Positions 1 through 10,883 of a stretch of 64,000 nucleotides of DNA are shown piece by piece. The position numbers were made by a program, and so were the translations under genes. The stretch's first letter is position 1. The number at the start of each line of letters is the position of its first letter. Source of the stretch: Punica granatum (lineage: Eukaryota > Streptophyta > Magnoliopsida > Myrtales > Lythraceae); the NCBI RefSeq assembly GCF_007655135.1, contig NC_045132.1, positions 7,440,001-7,504,000 of the forward strand, written 5' to 3'. The notes beneath the pieces were generated by a model. That model was not told the DNA's origin. It worked only from the letters and a program-made list of their open reading frames with translations, and did not search any database.

Positions 1-137
1 CTGTGCTTGTTGGGGTCTTATCCTGTGGAAAGCTGGGGGACCTTGGACATTGTTGTATGTATGTTGTTTGTCGCATTATGTTGTCGTCAAAGTAGAATTT
101 ACAGAATCTAGTTAATTTATCTTGGCCTCTTTTCCAG

Positions 138-537
138 AGTTTCCTCCACCCTTATCATCGCCGATGTTATATGATTGGGTATGTTCCTTTTTAGAGCCTT
201 TTGTATATGGATTGCATTCCCAGCAGTGGCGACACTTTGTTTACCTCCACTGCTTTTTCTTGTCGTGCTATAATTCATATCTTGGCCAAACCTGAGCTAG
301 ATCAGTATCTCAGTTGCTCCTCCATGTCTGTTCAGGTTAAGTCGAGGGTCTTGGTTCATTCCTTGGATCTGCTATATATAGTGTTCTCAGGCTGTAAACA
401 GATCGATTGGTTTCTTCATGCGGGTTTCTTTTTTTCTGCCCTAATGCTTCTAGCAACGTTTTGAGGAGTTTCCGTAATTTCAAACATTTTCGTGGATACT
501 GCAGGATCCATTTACCCCCCTCGGGACAGAACCTTGA
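138..537 (+). CDS. 3' end of an unrecognised spliced gene (last two coding exons)
   Basis: Two short exons can be joined. One runs about 138-178, after a TTTTCCAG acceptor and before a GTATGT donor. The last runs 505-537, after a TACTGCAG acceptor, and ends with TGA at 535-537. Joined in phase they give a proline-rich C-terminal tail containing LYDW, then DPFTPLGTEP and stop. The intron between them is 326 bp and T-rich, as plant introns are. Sequence before 138 looks intronic; an earlier exon may end near 50 at a GTATGT. The tail is too short for me to name the family. The gene must extend left of the window. A missed exon or other splice sites cannot be excluded. Confidence 0.45.
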
Positions 538-1732
538 GGAGTGCAACTCTGATTGAAAGTTATATTACCTAAAATTTCTGAAGGAAAATTGCCTCCTATC
601 AAGTGAGCGTGGTGCAAACCCTAATCTCGCTTTATGTTACTTCTGGCTTCTCATTTGATCCTGGCTGCATTCTGCCGTTGGTTCCTCATCGAGTGTTTCT
701 GTAACTGCAGCTGATTTCATTAAACTCTGGAGAAAACCCGATTCATCAAACAAGTTTCAAGAAATTAATATATATACTCGCCTTCACTTAAAATTTTAAA
801 GAAAAAATTTACGTATGAGGTGTTTTGAAGTTAACCCCGAATTTCAATATTTGGGTCATCAATGCAGCGTCCAGTTGTGGACTTGTGCTCCTGTGGAGGT
901 CTGTTGTCGGAGATGTGTAGGTAATTGCTAGGTCTGTTTATTCATGCAATGTGTGATTTCCTTTGTAATTGTTGTTGTAACCTTTCCATTGGCTGCTTAC
1001 AATTGTTACATTCTAGGGGTGTATGTTTATGTTCAGAGTTTGGTTGATGTAGAATAAATACACAATCCACAATATAGAGACCAGACAACATTGACAGGGG
1101 CCATACTTGTTAGAAGTGGCGTCCATGTCCCTGTAGTCGAGTCATGGGAACATCAATTGGCAAGGATATTATAGACTTCTAGGGAGGAGCCCACTGGCAC
1201 GCGTGATTCTGGAGAAGGAGCATTGGGCGCGAGAAAGTCCATCCCTAACTTAGGACAGAAAAAGTCTATAATTCGTACCAAATCCGTTCATATTATCTAC
1301 AGAAGGGCGGATTTTGCTTATTAATTTTTCCCTCCTAAGACAGACATTACACGAATTTTGTAATTTACCGTCAGGATTATTGGAAGGAATTTTCTGACAA
1401 CGTTACGGTTGATATTTTTTTTTTAAAGAAGAACATTTCATTTGGACTTTACAATGGAAAGTTTTTCTATGATAAAATTATTAACTTGAAAAGCAAGAAA
1501 ATTTATTATAAAAAAAAGCCGGACAAATGATAATACAAAAAATAAAAATTTTCATTAAATGTTATTGAATAATTTTAGCGTAAAAATGATCAACAAAGGA
1601 TTAAAGAAGGAGCTTGTCCATCGGAGAGGTGAGTGGTCCGACCCTTGCCTCATACGAAAAAATTCTCACGAACCTGGACCGGCTTGATCTGCCGGTTGGG
1701 CGGCCAAGATCCCTACTTAGTTTACTTGTATT
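538..1732. other. 3' UTR/intergenic
   Basis: This follows the stop codon of the left-edge gene. The first about 450 bases are T-rich and UTR-like (for example TTGTAATTGTTGTTGTAACC near 965-985). After that the sequence is ordinary AT-rich intergenic DNA with no supported gene. Confidence 0.4.
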
Positions 1733-1741
1733 ATTAATTTA

Positions 1742-2060
1742 AGGAGTTTTTACTTAAAATGGCTCATGGTTTGTCCATTTTGTCAAATCTATGCTATGTT
1801 TTTTTTTGTCAAATCTATTCCATGGTTTACTTTTTGCATCAAATCTATTTCGGCGTTATCTTTTCCGTCGACATCTAACGGCCGTGCTGACGTGGCATGT
1901 GGAGAGATAGTGGGCCACACTTGCCACGTAGGCGCCACGTCAGCACGTTCGTTAGATGTCGACGGAAAAGATAACGCCGGGATAGATTTGATGCAAAAAG
2001 TAAACCATATGATAGATTTGACAAAAAGAGCAAACCATAGGCCATTTTAGGTAAATACCC
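1742..2060. mobile_element. Palindromic MULE-type MITE, copy 1
   Basis: About 320 bp whose two halves are inverted copies. The left end (AGGAGTTTTTACTTAAAATGG) matches the reverse complement of the right end (GGGGTATTTACCTAAAATGG). The arms contain TGACGTGGC (1888-1896) and GCCACGTCA (1934-1942). The flanks ATTAATTTA (1733-1741) and CTTAATTTA (2061-2069) form a 9-bp target duplication with one mismatch. Full-length relatives lie at 18800, 19330 and 20832. It has no coding capacity; the ORF across it is a by-product of the palindrome. A 9-bp duplication is typical of Mutator-type transposition. Confidence 0.85.
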
Positions 2061-2069
2061 CTTAATTTA

Positions 2070-2547
2070 ATAAAAATTAAAAAATATCGTAGACATAATA
2101 GAGATAAAATCTTTTGTTAATAGTGTTTGCAACAGGATTAGTAACGGGTATTAGTAATTTTGACTGAAAAATTTTTGATGCGATTTCCATGACAGAATTT
2201 TTCCATCAGTAATTCGCTGAAAAATGATTTTCCTTAGGTTTCTAGCTTTTTCCAACATATTCCGTTATTACCTAGCCATTTTCTCATATTGACATAGATC
2301 GATATAAAATGGTAAGGACCATCATTTTGTGAGTTTCGAACCTGTGACCTTTGTCCCCCTAACTCGACCCATGTCCATCTCCTTAACCATTAAGTTATCA
2401 CCATCATGGCCTATCATGTAATCACATTTAATCATTTATATGCTATGTAAACTAACCCGATTTATTTAGTAAAACACCATCTTTTATATATTTAATTTAA
2501 TTTAATTTTTACCCTGACACATTATATATCAAAATTAACACCATATT
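2070..2547. other. AT-rich intergenic DNA
   Basis: No gene or RNA is supported. The segment at 2280-2440 resembles generic dispersed repeat sequence. Confidence 0.35.
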
Positions 2548-3811
2548 TGTGCGGACCCGAATTTCGTCTTATCGGGCCTGCATGTGTGCGCGCTGATCGC
2601 ACGGCTTGAGAGTATCCACTTCCCAGGGAGACACGTGACAAACATGCGTGAGAAGGAGTCGTCACTACGTGTTTACTATCCCGAAGTCGAGGGTAGTGAG
2701 TCGCCCGAGTTTAGGGATAAGGGATACACCTAGTGTGCTAAAGCATATGGTCTGTAGAACCGATAGTTCCAAGTTCGGGGGTGCTGTTATATGTGGGCCT
2801 GTATCCTGCACGCCATGTTGGTACTTTAGTTTGTCTAAGGTTTGCCATTTTTAGTTTATTTTTACCTCATCAATTAGGTTTCACTTGTCTCGCCCGATTT
2901 GACATTGTAAATTCGTAGAAACGATCGATTCGAGCCAAGAGACCTAAAGAGGAAAGAGTCCTCTTGTCAGGGGATCGGTCCACCGTCTTCACATCTCGGC
3001 CAACTGGACCATGATGGCTGGTTCATCGCGTGGACTAGGCCCGTGATTCATGTGGTCCTGCTCGTCAAGACCCGTCAACCGACTCGACCGGTTTTGACTC
3101 TTGGACTTCTCGCTCGCCGACGGGGATTATTACAAGAATGAATGTACAAATAAATGATTCACAATGTACTCTCAATAATAAATACAAATACAATAATCTG
3201 ATCCTGGTCGATTCACGTTTGGCCTATAGTTCACTCGTGCTCATCGTGAGGTTGGAAAGACTGAAACTGAAATTAATAGTATGTTAGCCTAAATGTATGG
3301 CCCGTGTATGTATGATGGCCTAAATGTATGTCTTATTTATTTTTAGCCTCAAGGTATGTCCATTTCGTTTTTTGGCTCGAATGTGTGGCCCATTTTTCAG
3401 AGTTGGACTGTATCATTTGTATATATAAGCACGTGGATCGTGCGACGTCTATAAATTTATAAATTTCATTCTTTGTGCACTGGCTAATAAAAACCTAAAC
3501 CCTAGGATTAAACAAGTCGACTTCAAAATAAAAAGTTTTACAAACCGTTAAGAGCCCGTGAGGTATCAAAAGGGCGAGTTATTGGGTTATGGGCCTCTAA
3601 TATTGTAACAAAACTCCCGGACTCACTTATCTGGTTCAAGACCGAGTCAAACTCAAATCTTTATGTGGTTAGTGTCTTGACCCCTTAAGTGATCTAGGTG
3701 GCCACCAGCCAAGTAAATGGTGTAGTGGCGACTCCAATCCAATTAAGACCCACGGATACACGAACTAACTAAATTTCAAGGCGCAGGTCTAAAAGCCACG
3801 CCTGTGTGACA
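2548..3811 (-). mobile_element. Solo LTR (short variant) of the family seen at 11281-15767
   Basis: It begins TGTGCGGACCCGAATT and ends GTGTGACA, so it has TG...CA ends. The first about 700 bp match the reverse complement of the end of the 4.5-kb LTR at 11281-15767. Shared landmarks are the GTGTGCG...ATCGCACGG stretch, TACACCTAGT, GCGGACCTATAT-like and CCGCACGCC-like segments, and CACTCGTGCTCA. The flanks ATATT (2543-2547) and ATATG (3812-3816) may be a 5-bp target duplication with one mismatch. The homology places the element on the - strand. It is much shorter than its relative (1264 against 4487 bp). The part after about 3260 does not align clearly and may be deleted, rearranged or a different subfamily. 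Confidence 0.6.
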
Positions 3812-3943
3812 ATATGTCAAGAGATAAACGAAGAATAATGAAAAAAGTTCAAATGTCATGGTAGAAAATATCATTTTATCTACTTCGACTTATTTCTTTT
3901 TACAAAAGACTAAATATATCATATGTTTGTGACACATAAGGTC

Positions 3944-3945
<2 letters not shown>

Positions 3946-3981
<36 letters not shown>
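3946..3981. repeat. (TA)n microsatellite
   Basis: A run of TA dinucleotides, about 36 bp, in intergenic DNA. Confidence 0.9.
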
Positions 3982-3984
<3 letters not shown>

Positions 3985-4244
3985 GGGAAAAAAAGGAAAT
4001 TTGTATACTCTTTCATGTCAAAATGAAATTGTTGAATACATTAACATAATAAAGAAAATATGTCTACATCGCCAATAGTTCAGCTACAATAAAGATAGTA
4101 AAGAAATGATAAAAAGGAATGGAATAAGCAACTTCTCCAAGGGGGATGTTTGGGTCCTTAGAGCATTTGCAATTCTCTATTTTTCTAGGCCCAGTTGCCT
4201 CCACGTGGCAAATGGACCGAGACAGTTTTCCTCCCCCCATTGTT

Positions 4245-4302
4245 GGGGGGGGGGGGGGGGGGGGAGTGCGCAGCATCCGACCTAATAAAGTGGGTCGGAT
4301 GC
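4245..4302. repeat. G20 homopolymer followed by a hairpin
   Basis: Twenty consecutive G at 4245-4264 are followed by a perfect 10-bp inverted repeat, GCATCCGACC (4273-4282) and GGTCGGATGC (4293-4302). It lies about 30 bp outside the MULE left end. The homopolymer length may be a sequencing estimate. Confidence 0.7.
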
Positions 4303-4332
4303 CACTGCAGCTTTTCTATTTTATTATTTTTT

Positions 4333-5130
4333 AGAGAAAATAATCCCATATATTCCGACTTTTTCAAATTTTCTTAGATCTATCTCGTACTCTTAAAATT
4401 ATCTAAAAAAGCCTAACGTTTCTATTATGTTTGCCGTCTATCCTACTGTTACGTTTTCCGTCAAGAATAGACAGAGATCAAAACTTGGCTCCGTTAAGCA
4501 CACGGCGTGGAAAAAATGTGGGCCTGCCTTCTCCTTCCTTGCCCATCTCTCATGTTCTATTGCTGCCCTTCCTACTGAGCCAAAAGCAATTTCTCTCTGT
4601 CTCTCCATAGACCCACAAATTAGGTTTCCAAATTCTCTCCGATCGGAAACAAATCTCGGAGATTGAACGTGGCGACGACGATTTCGATTGTTGAAGGAAG
4701 TCTGTGGATCATTTTTTTTCTCGTCTATTGGAGTTGAGGGATAGAAGAATGCAAAGTCGATCGGAGAGTGGCTAGCTTCTTTGGCATCTTCGGGTGCTTA
4801 CTTCCAGCAAATCCGTGGGCATTAAAAGTCGAGTTTTGGGGCTTTGTTCTTCCAATTCTGCAAGCTTTCTGGATATCCCTTTGTTAGCCTTTTTAATTTA
4901 GCTACCAGTGAATCCTGTTGTTTGAGGAACTTGGCATCTTTGGCTTGTAAGTACCAAATTACAATTGCTAGTTGTTTTCTTTCTTCTTCAATCTTTGAGA
5001 ACCGAGCTGAGTTGTTCATGCTCTTGATCTAAGGCACTCTCGCAGCTGACCATCCCTTCGAAATCCCGAGGTAATCCCTTCGAAATCCCCATACAAGCTC
5101 TTAGATCAAATGTTGAAAAAAGTGTTTGGA
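4333..5130. repeat. Left terminal inverted repeat of the MULE
   Basis: It aligns with the reverse complement of 16655-17512 over nearly its whole length with scattered substitutions. It contains C/T-rich UTR-like sequence reading inward (4500-4700). On the opposite strand (5019 to about 4822) is a coiled-coil reading frame starting MNNSARFSKIEEER. That frame matches the intact 57-codon ORF in the right TIR but shifts frame after about 45 residues. It probably carries the promoter for the GRF gene. Confidence 0.85.
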
Positions 5131-5225
5131 TTATTCTTTTCCTGTCTGTTGGAGTTGAGGAATAGAAGAATGCAAAGTGTTATGTTCAACGAATAGAAGA
5201 ATGCAATGTAAATCTATCGTTACAA

Positions 5226-5372
5226 GAGTTATTTGGGTTGACTTTGACTGATTGTTGGAGTCGAGAGAGGGAGCTGAGTTAGGAATTGACAAACGTTGCT
5301 GTTCAAGGAGGTATTTGGGTTGATTTTGACAGATTTTTTGAGTCGAGGGAGGGAGCTGAGTTAGGAATTGAC
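5226..5372. repeat. About 81-bp tandem duplication upstream of the GRF gene
   Basis: The segment ATTTGGGTTGACTTTGACTG...GAGCTGAGTTAGGAATTGAC occurs twice (about 5228-5290 and 5311-5372) just before the GRF start codon, in the presumed 5' leader. Confidence 0.7.
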
Positions 5373-5376
5373 TGGC

Positions 5377-5859
5377 ATGGAAGCCTTCATTGGACGTGAA
5401 ATAAGAGAGCGAGCTTCCAGAGGAAAGCACCGAAGAGTGGAGACATCCGGTTCAAGGGAAACTTCAGCCATTTTTGGGAGCAATGCGACCCTTTGTAGCT
5501 GTGGATTGCGAGTTCAACAGAAGACATCACGCACAGCTAACAACCCAGGTAGAAAGTTCGTTGGATGCCCAAGGTACCAGGAAAATGGAGGGTGTGGGTC
5601 TTTTAGGTGGATTGACCATCCATTTGAAGCTTCTCAGCAGAAATCGATTTCAGAAATTGTTGAAGAAGAAGTTTCCTCGTCTGAATGGGATATGAAGTAT
5701 ATGAAATTTAAGATTAAGGAATTGAAGGAGGAGTTAAAGCACCGACAAAATAGTCATTGTTGTGATGTTAGGGTAGTTGTTTTTGTAATTTGCATCTGTA
5801 TTATGATTGGAAATTTGTTTGGGATGTGGTTGGGGTGTAAGTTCTGTATTGGCAAGTAG
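5377..5859 (+). CDS. GRF zinc-finger protein with C-terminal transmembrane segment (MULE accessory gene)
   Basis: A 160-residue uninterrupted frame from ATG at 5377; an in-frame TTG nine bases upstream is not a plausible start. Residues 1-35 are basic and Ser/Arg-rich. A GRF-type zinc finger spans about 38-82, with ligand cysteines C40, C42, C64 and C73 in the patterns CSCG, GRKFVGCPR and CGSFRW. An acidic, coiled-coil-like stretch (about 92-125) and one hydrophobic segment (about 131-154) follow, ending near the C-terminus. GRF fingers are known as nucleic-acid-binding modules in topoisomerase 3-alpha, NEIL3 and APE2, and short GRF plus membrane-anchor proteins are common in plant genomes. 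Here the gene lies inside the MULE, convergent with the transposase, and has no stops although the transposase is ruined. I infer an accessory role; a captured host gene is the alternative. Confidence 0.7.
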   Translation: MEAFIGREIRERASRGKHRRVETSGSRETSAIFGSNATLCSCGLRVQQKTSRTANNPGRKFVGCPRYQENGGCGSFRWIDHPFEASQQKSISEIVEEEVSSSEWDMKYMKFKIKELKEELKHRQNSHCCDVRVVVFVICICIMIGNLFGMWLGCKFCIGK

Positions 5860-6218
5860 GAGGAAGCCCTACAGATGGGTAAATGTAGTAAAATCACCTG
5901 TAGGCTTGTAGGCTTGTACTCTGTACGAAGTGGACTCTGTTATTGGTAATGAAATATACGGTCTATTGGATATCTTCTCTAATTTATCGGTCATTGACTG
6001 TTTTGGTCAGAATATGCTCATATTGCCATGTGTGGCCTTCTATTTAGTTCTGTTTTGATGACCAAAAACTTCTCTGCCATGCAATCCTAATATCCTATAA
6101 GGTGCATGGAAATGATTTTATATCATACAATATGGCCCTTTGTTTCCCCACCATATCAATGTAGGTCTTATGTTAATACCATAGCCGAGGTGAAAGATGA
6201 ACTAAACCGAAAAGAAGG

Positions 6219-7880
6219 TCTACAAGGGATAAGATTTTGCAGCACCGAACAGATCCATCATCTACTAAAACATCACACAAGGAGCACAAGACTTCAGCAG
6301 CAATAACAGGGAATAGGAAGTGAGATGTTCTAATTTGTGGAGATACTGGTAGGAGCTTTGCTTGTACGTTTGGTGCTGTATAAATTATACCAATTTACAT
6401 AAGCCTGTCATTTAGTGTGCCCGTTGTCAATCACTTGTTCTTCTCACATGATTGTGCTAACACATGCAATCACAATAGAAAAGATTGGGTTGGAATCATT
6501 TGTTTGTTCCACGATGCATCTGGTTTTAATAATGCAGTGAATTTGGGACGATAAAAACTTTTCCCATGCTTGTCGCAGTACAGCAAAACCGTGCAACCAT
6601 CGCAAGGTTACCAAAAATTTGCTAATAATGTCAATGAATGGTTATTTGGGAAATCAACGAAAACAAAATAAAAAAAAAAGAGGGCATCTTTTTGTCGAGG
6701 AGTCGTTCCACTGGTTGTCTGCAAAAAGGTCATCAATTTGTCTGAAACCTCAGGACCTTACCACAACCATTGCTACTCACGGCAGTGCAAAACCAACAAG
6801 ATCCACTATGGACAACATACCCTCAGAAATTGGAAAAAATTGGATTGACCACTATCATAGCATGTTCTAAGTGACCTATAATTCACCGTTATGGCACCCA
6901 TAACAAAATCCATTTTTTGCAGCAAACAACACCTGTATATCTGCAGCAAACTACAACAAAATCCATTTTTTCTGCACAAAATGGAACTTTTATCGGCAAG
7001 TACATAGAGTTGCCCCAATGAAATGATATCCACATAAAAAAAAAGGGATAAGATCTACAAGGGATAAGATTTTGCAGCACCGAACAGATCCATCATCTGC
7101 TAAAACATCACACAAGGAGCACAAGACTTCCGCAGCAATAACAGGGAATAGGAAGTGAGATGTTCTAATTTGCGGAGATACTGGTAGGAGCTTTGCTTGT
7201 ACGTTTGGTGCTGTATAAATTATACCAATTTACATAAGCCTGTCATTTAGTGTGCCCGTTGTCAATCACTTGTTCTTCTCACATGATTGTGCTAACACAT
7301 GCAATCAAAATAGAAAAGATTGGGTTGGAATCATTTGTTTGTTCCACGATGCATCTGGTTTTAATAATGCAGTGAATTTGGGACGATGAAAACTTTTCCC
7401 ATGCTTGTCGCAGTACAGCAAAACCGTGCAACCATCGCAAGGTTACCAAAAATTTGCTAATAATGTCAATGAATGGTTATTTGGGAAATCAACGAAACAA
7501 AATAAAAAAAAAGAGGGCATCTTTTTGTCGAGGAGTCGTTCCACTGGTTGTCTGCAAAAAGGTCATCAATTTGTCTGAAACCTCAGGACCTTACCACAAC
7601 CACTGCTACTCACGGCAGTGCAAAACCAACAAGATCCACTATGGACAACATACCCTCAGAAATTGGAAAAAATTGGATTGACCACTATCATAGCATGTTC
7701 TAAGTGACCTATAATTAACGGTTATGGCACCCACAACAAAATCCATTTTTTGCAGCAAACAACACCTGTATATCTGCAGCAAACTACAACAAAATCCATT
7801 TTTTCTGCACAAAATGGAACTTTTATCGGCAAGTACATAGAGTTGCCCCAATGAAATGATATCCACATAAAAAAAAGGGA
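6219..7880. repeat. Tandem duplication with 835-bp period inside the MULE
   Basis: The sequence beginning TCTACAAGGGATAAGATTTTG at 6219 recurs at 7054 and is nearly identical to the end of each unit (ATCCACATAAAAAAAAGGG at about 7030 and 7862). Each unit has an inner pair of AACAAAATCCATTTTTT copies. No convincing protein is encoded; matching short ORFs in both units differ by frameshifts. It lies between the 3' ends of the two convergent genes. Confidence 0.9.
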
Positions 7881-8038
7881 GCAAAATGTAGAAGTTTATA
7901 ATGACCCTACTTGGTCCACAGCTCTTCTTCCTAAACATAGATATTAATAAGAGCAAAATGCAGCCCAACCATATTCAAGCAACTACCAGCATTTCACTGC
8001 TGCTGCAACTAAGCAACTACCATATTCAAACCAAGCAA

Positions 8039-8301
8039 CTAAACAAAACCCAACCATATTGAGCCATTCCACTGCGGCTGCTGCTCATTCCTGTGTAGGG
8101 AACTCTGCTGATGATGTTGAGGTTGATGCTGCTCATAAATATGCAAATAACTTCGTTGAAGCTGCCTTTGTTGCTGCTCATTCCTAGGAGTTGGTTGATG
8201 CATCTGAGATTCCTCGCTTCGGCATGGACTAACAAACTGTCCTCCAAGCCTTCCCATGAAAGACATTCTGAATGATTGATCATGCATCTAAAGCAACACA
8301 T
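8039..8301 (-). pseudogene. MULE transposase: probable Gln/His-rich C-terminal tail
   Basis: The - strand frame from 8287 to 8039 is rich in Gln, His, Asn and Ser (contains NEQQQRQLQRSYLH and QHQPQHHQQSS) and ends near LGFV. It lies downstream of the zinc-knuckle exons on the same strand. Low-complexity Gln-rich tails are common at the C-terminus of plant MULE transposases. Whether it is spliced to the upstream exons cannot be shown. An overlapping second frame is equally open. Confidence 0.35.
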
Positions 8302-8552
8302 ACAAGGTTCTGAATATCTTTCAAATGAATATTATAAGTAAAGTTGTTTTTAAATGACATACACAAACATAGCTCTTTCCACTTTCTCCAGTAAATACTC
8401 CAACCCCTTTCTTTGCTTGTGACAATTCTCTGAAAATTTCAGCCAGAACATTTAGTTCCCCTTTCTTCCTCGAGCTGGTCTGTCCCTTTTCTTTCCTTCT
8501 AATCTACAATTGCAATAAACCAAGTTTGCAATCAATGTGAAGCTTGAGATAA

Positions 8553-9407
8553 CTATGTAATATGTGTGAAAGACTTATTAAACTTGAAGTTTTTGCCATA
8601 TGTCTCGATGTTGCCCCTGCTTTGTGTCAACTTGAATTTCTTGCCTCTGTCCATCCATTTGTTGGTCCAATAACATCCAATCCCCTTGTCTAACTTGTCA
8701 ATCAAGATATAAGCCACAAAGAGCTCCATCAGGAAGCAATTAAATATAAACAAATCGGAAAATTTATTTTAAAAACTTACTTCACTTGTTCCATCATTTG
8801 GTTGTTTTCTTTTATTTTTACAAGTACTCTTGTTGTGACCATACTCCTTGCATACCGAGCACTTCCTTGAACTCCTATAACCAGTAAGTTGCCCCGCCTC
8901 TTTGGTACGTGTTGCATCTCTATGCTGCCCATGTTCTGTGTCAGCTTGAAGCACTTGGCTTTGGACATCTTCTTATTGGTCTAATAACATCCTATCTTCC
9001 TGTTTAACCTGCTAATCAATTGGCTATTCGTTGGAGTAGAGTGACTAAGGTGAGCCAATGAAATCAGTTAAAAAAAAAAAACAAAACCTTACTTCACATG
9101 TTCCATCATTTGGTTGTTTTCCTTTCTTTCTGCATGTAGACCTATTGTGATCATATTCCTTGCACATTGAGCACTTCATTTCCATTCCTTTTCTTGAAAG
9201 TTTATATAACTTGGGTTCTTGTTCACTGATATGCTTCGTTCTATTTTTCTTTGGTCTTCCTGGTTGTTTCTTGATAGGAGGAGGGAATACAAGATCACCT
9301 TGAGGCTTACACCATAGGTTCTTACCATTCAATGGAGAAATTAACTGTTGATAGGCCAGCATATACACATCTCTCTTTAGCCAGCTACTGACATAATCTA
9401 CAACATC
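8553..9407 (-). pseudogene. MULE transposase 3' exons: zinc-knuckle exon, duplicated
   Basis: The - strand frame 9368-9093 continues the SWIM region across a stop and encodes a basic Pro/Lys-rich linker (KKQPGRPKKNRTK). A zinc knuckle CSMCKEYDHNRSTC follows, then KQPNDGT, and the exon ends at a GTAAGG donor (9093/9092). A second, diverged copy of this exon ends at 8781 with CSVCKEYGHNKSTC and KQPNDGT and has the same donor position. A third partial copy lacking the knuckle lies at about 8580-8750. CX2CX4HX4C knuckles after SWIM are typical of plant MULE transposases. The duplication is local and tandem; which copy was used is unknown. Confidence 0.7.
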
Positions 9408-10883
9408 CTACCGCAATATATTGATGCATCTCACAGCATGTGGGCATGGTATTCCCGTTAGATTCCATCTCCTACAAGTGCAAGTCCTAGCAGGTAAGTC
9501 AACAACATATGCATTCCCAAAGTGCCCAACTTGGAATTTCCAATTACCACCATGTGTGGGCTGACAGTACTTAGCACTGTCCTTGTTCTCCTCTATTATT
9601 TTCCTTATCCTAGGGCATAAAACATCAGTGGAACTCACAAAGAGCTCATTCTTCTATGCCATGCTCTTCATAAGTGCAGTCCTAATATCTTATAACAAGT
9701 CTATTATATGCTTACTCCTAGCAAGCAATATATAGTTACTAAAACACTCACATATGTTGTCATCTACAACATCACAATTTGGCCACTCATTGATAGATGC
9801 CCTACAAAACTTCTCAACACCAATCTCCTCAAAATCATCAGCAGCTTGTGCTGATAGTGCTCTCATCTCATCCATAATTCTTCTAAACCCTGCCTCAGTT
9901 GTGCTCTTAACAGATCTCAAAAAACAAGACTTCAATGCAAGACCTGTATGCCTTTTTTTCCAATTTGCATACAAGTGTCTCGCACAATTTCTATGCTCCA
10001 CATGTGGTAAGAGAGCCCTAACTGCATTCTCAAGCCCCCGCATAAATATGATGGAAGCACCCCAATCATCAGAAAGCAACTAGAAAAAAAAGGAAGAAGG
10101 GGAAATCAATACCTTCTGTTGGTCACTGACAATGGTCCAACCAAATCCTTCAGAGAGTCCCAAGTCATTCTTTAAGAGCTCAATAAACCATCTTCACGAG
10201 GCCTCATTTTCTCCTTCTACCACTTCCCATGCAAGTGGGAACATTTGATTGTTTCTATCTCTCCCGACTGCACTTAATAGTTGGCCTCCCAATCCAGTCT
10301 TCAAGAAACAACCATCTAGACCAACCACTCTTCTATAGCCTTCAAGAAAGCTCCTTCTCAATCCTTCGAAGCAAACATACATCTTCTTAAATCTAACAAC
10401 TAAATCGAATGTATCTTTATCAATTACAAGTTCAAAGGTGCTACCCTTGTTCACCTTCTTTAGCTCAGCAACATAGCAGGGCAGTAAATGGTATTGCTCA
10501 GTCACAGTTCTTTGTATCATCTTCCGTGCATGAGACCTAGCATTGTAGCAAGTGGCCTTACTCACAATGATCCCAAACTTCTTATTTAATTCTTGCATCA
10601 AATCTGTAACCTTCCAATTCATGTTAGTTCGAAAGTTCTCTAAAAAGTGGTCTGCTATCCAATCATAGGTTGCCTGGTTGTTCCTTGAAACCCTGATACA
10701 TGTGTATTGGTCATTCAAAGTCTTCACGACAAAGGCTTCTATTTTTTGCAACCAGTTAGCATATAGTCGTCAAGAACAGTCTTTGCATATAGCCTCCATC
10801 TTACCATTACCACAAGACTTCTTCCATTTTATAGAATACCATTCCAAATGGCATAATTCTTCACAGCAGTTTTCAATTGATTA
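9408..10883 (-). pseudogene. MULE transposase core (MuDR N-terminal, MULE and SWIM domains), decayed
   Basis: Read 5' to 3' on the - strand. A MuDR N-terminal region (VKNYAIWNG, then ICKDCS) is followed by a DDE-type MULE transposase domain (RRVVGLDGCFLK with its Asp, GGQLLSAVGRD, FPLAWEVVEGE). After a small intron near 10083-10110 come LSDDWGASI and VEHRNCARHLYANWKK. The last part is a SWIM finger, CTCRRWNLTGIPCPHA, at about 9438-9485. It is broken by a frameshift near 10830, by stops at 10770-10772 (TGA), 10194-10196 (TGA), 9690-9692 (TAA) and 9408-9410 (TAG), and by a further TAG near 9660. At the first two the surrounding motif suggests Trp was lost. The gene cannot make a full transposase. 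Confidence 0.9.

Noticed and set aside
1766..2050. About 90-110-codon frames with similar sequence at 1766, 18851, 19353 and 20855
   Set aside because: They are similar only because they translate copies of one palindromic MITE; both strands read similarly.
4427..4666. 79-codon frame in the left TIR, with a matching frame in the right TIR (17178-17414)
   Set aside because: Shared because the TIRs are homologous. The sequence is pyrimidine-rich and leader-like, with differing N-terminal frames, so coding is not supported.
6619..7681. Matching short frames in the two 835-bp units
   Set aside because: They differ by frameshifts between otherwise near-identical units and have no domain.
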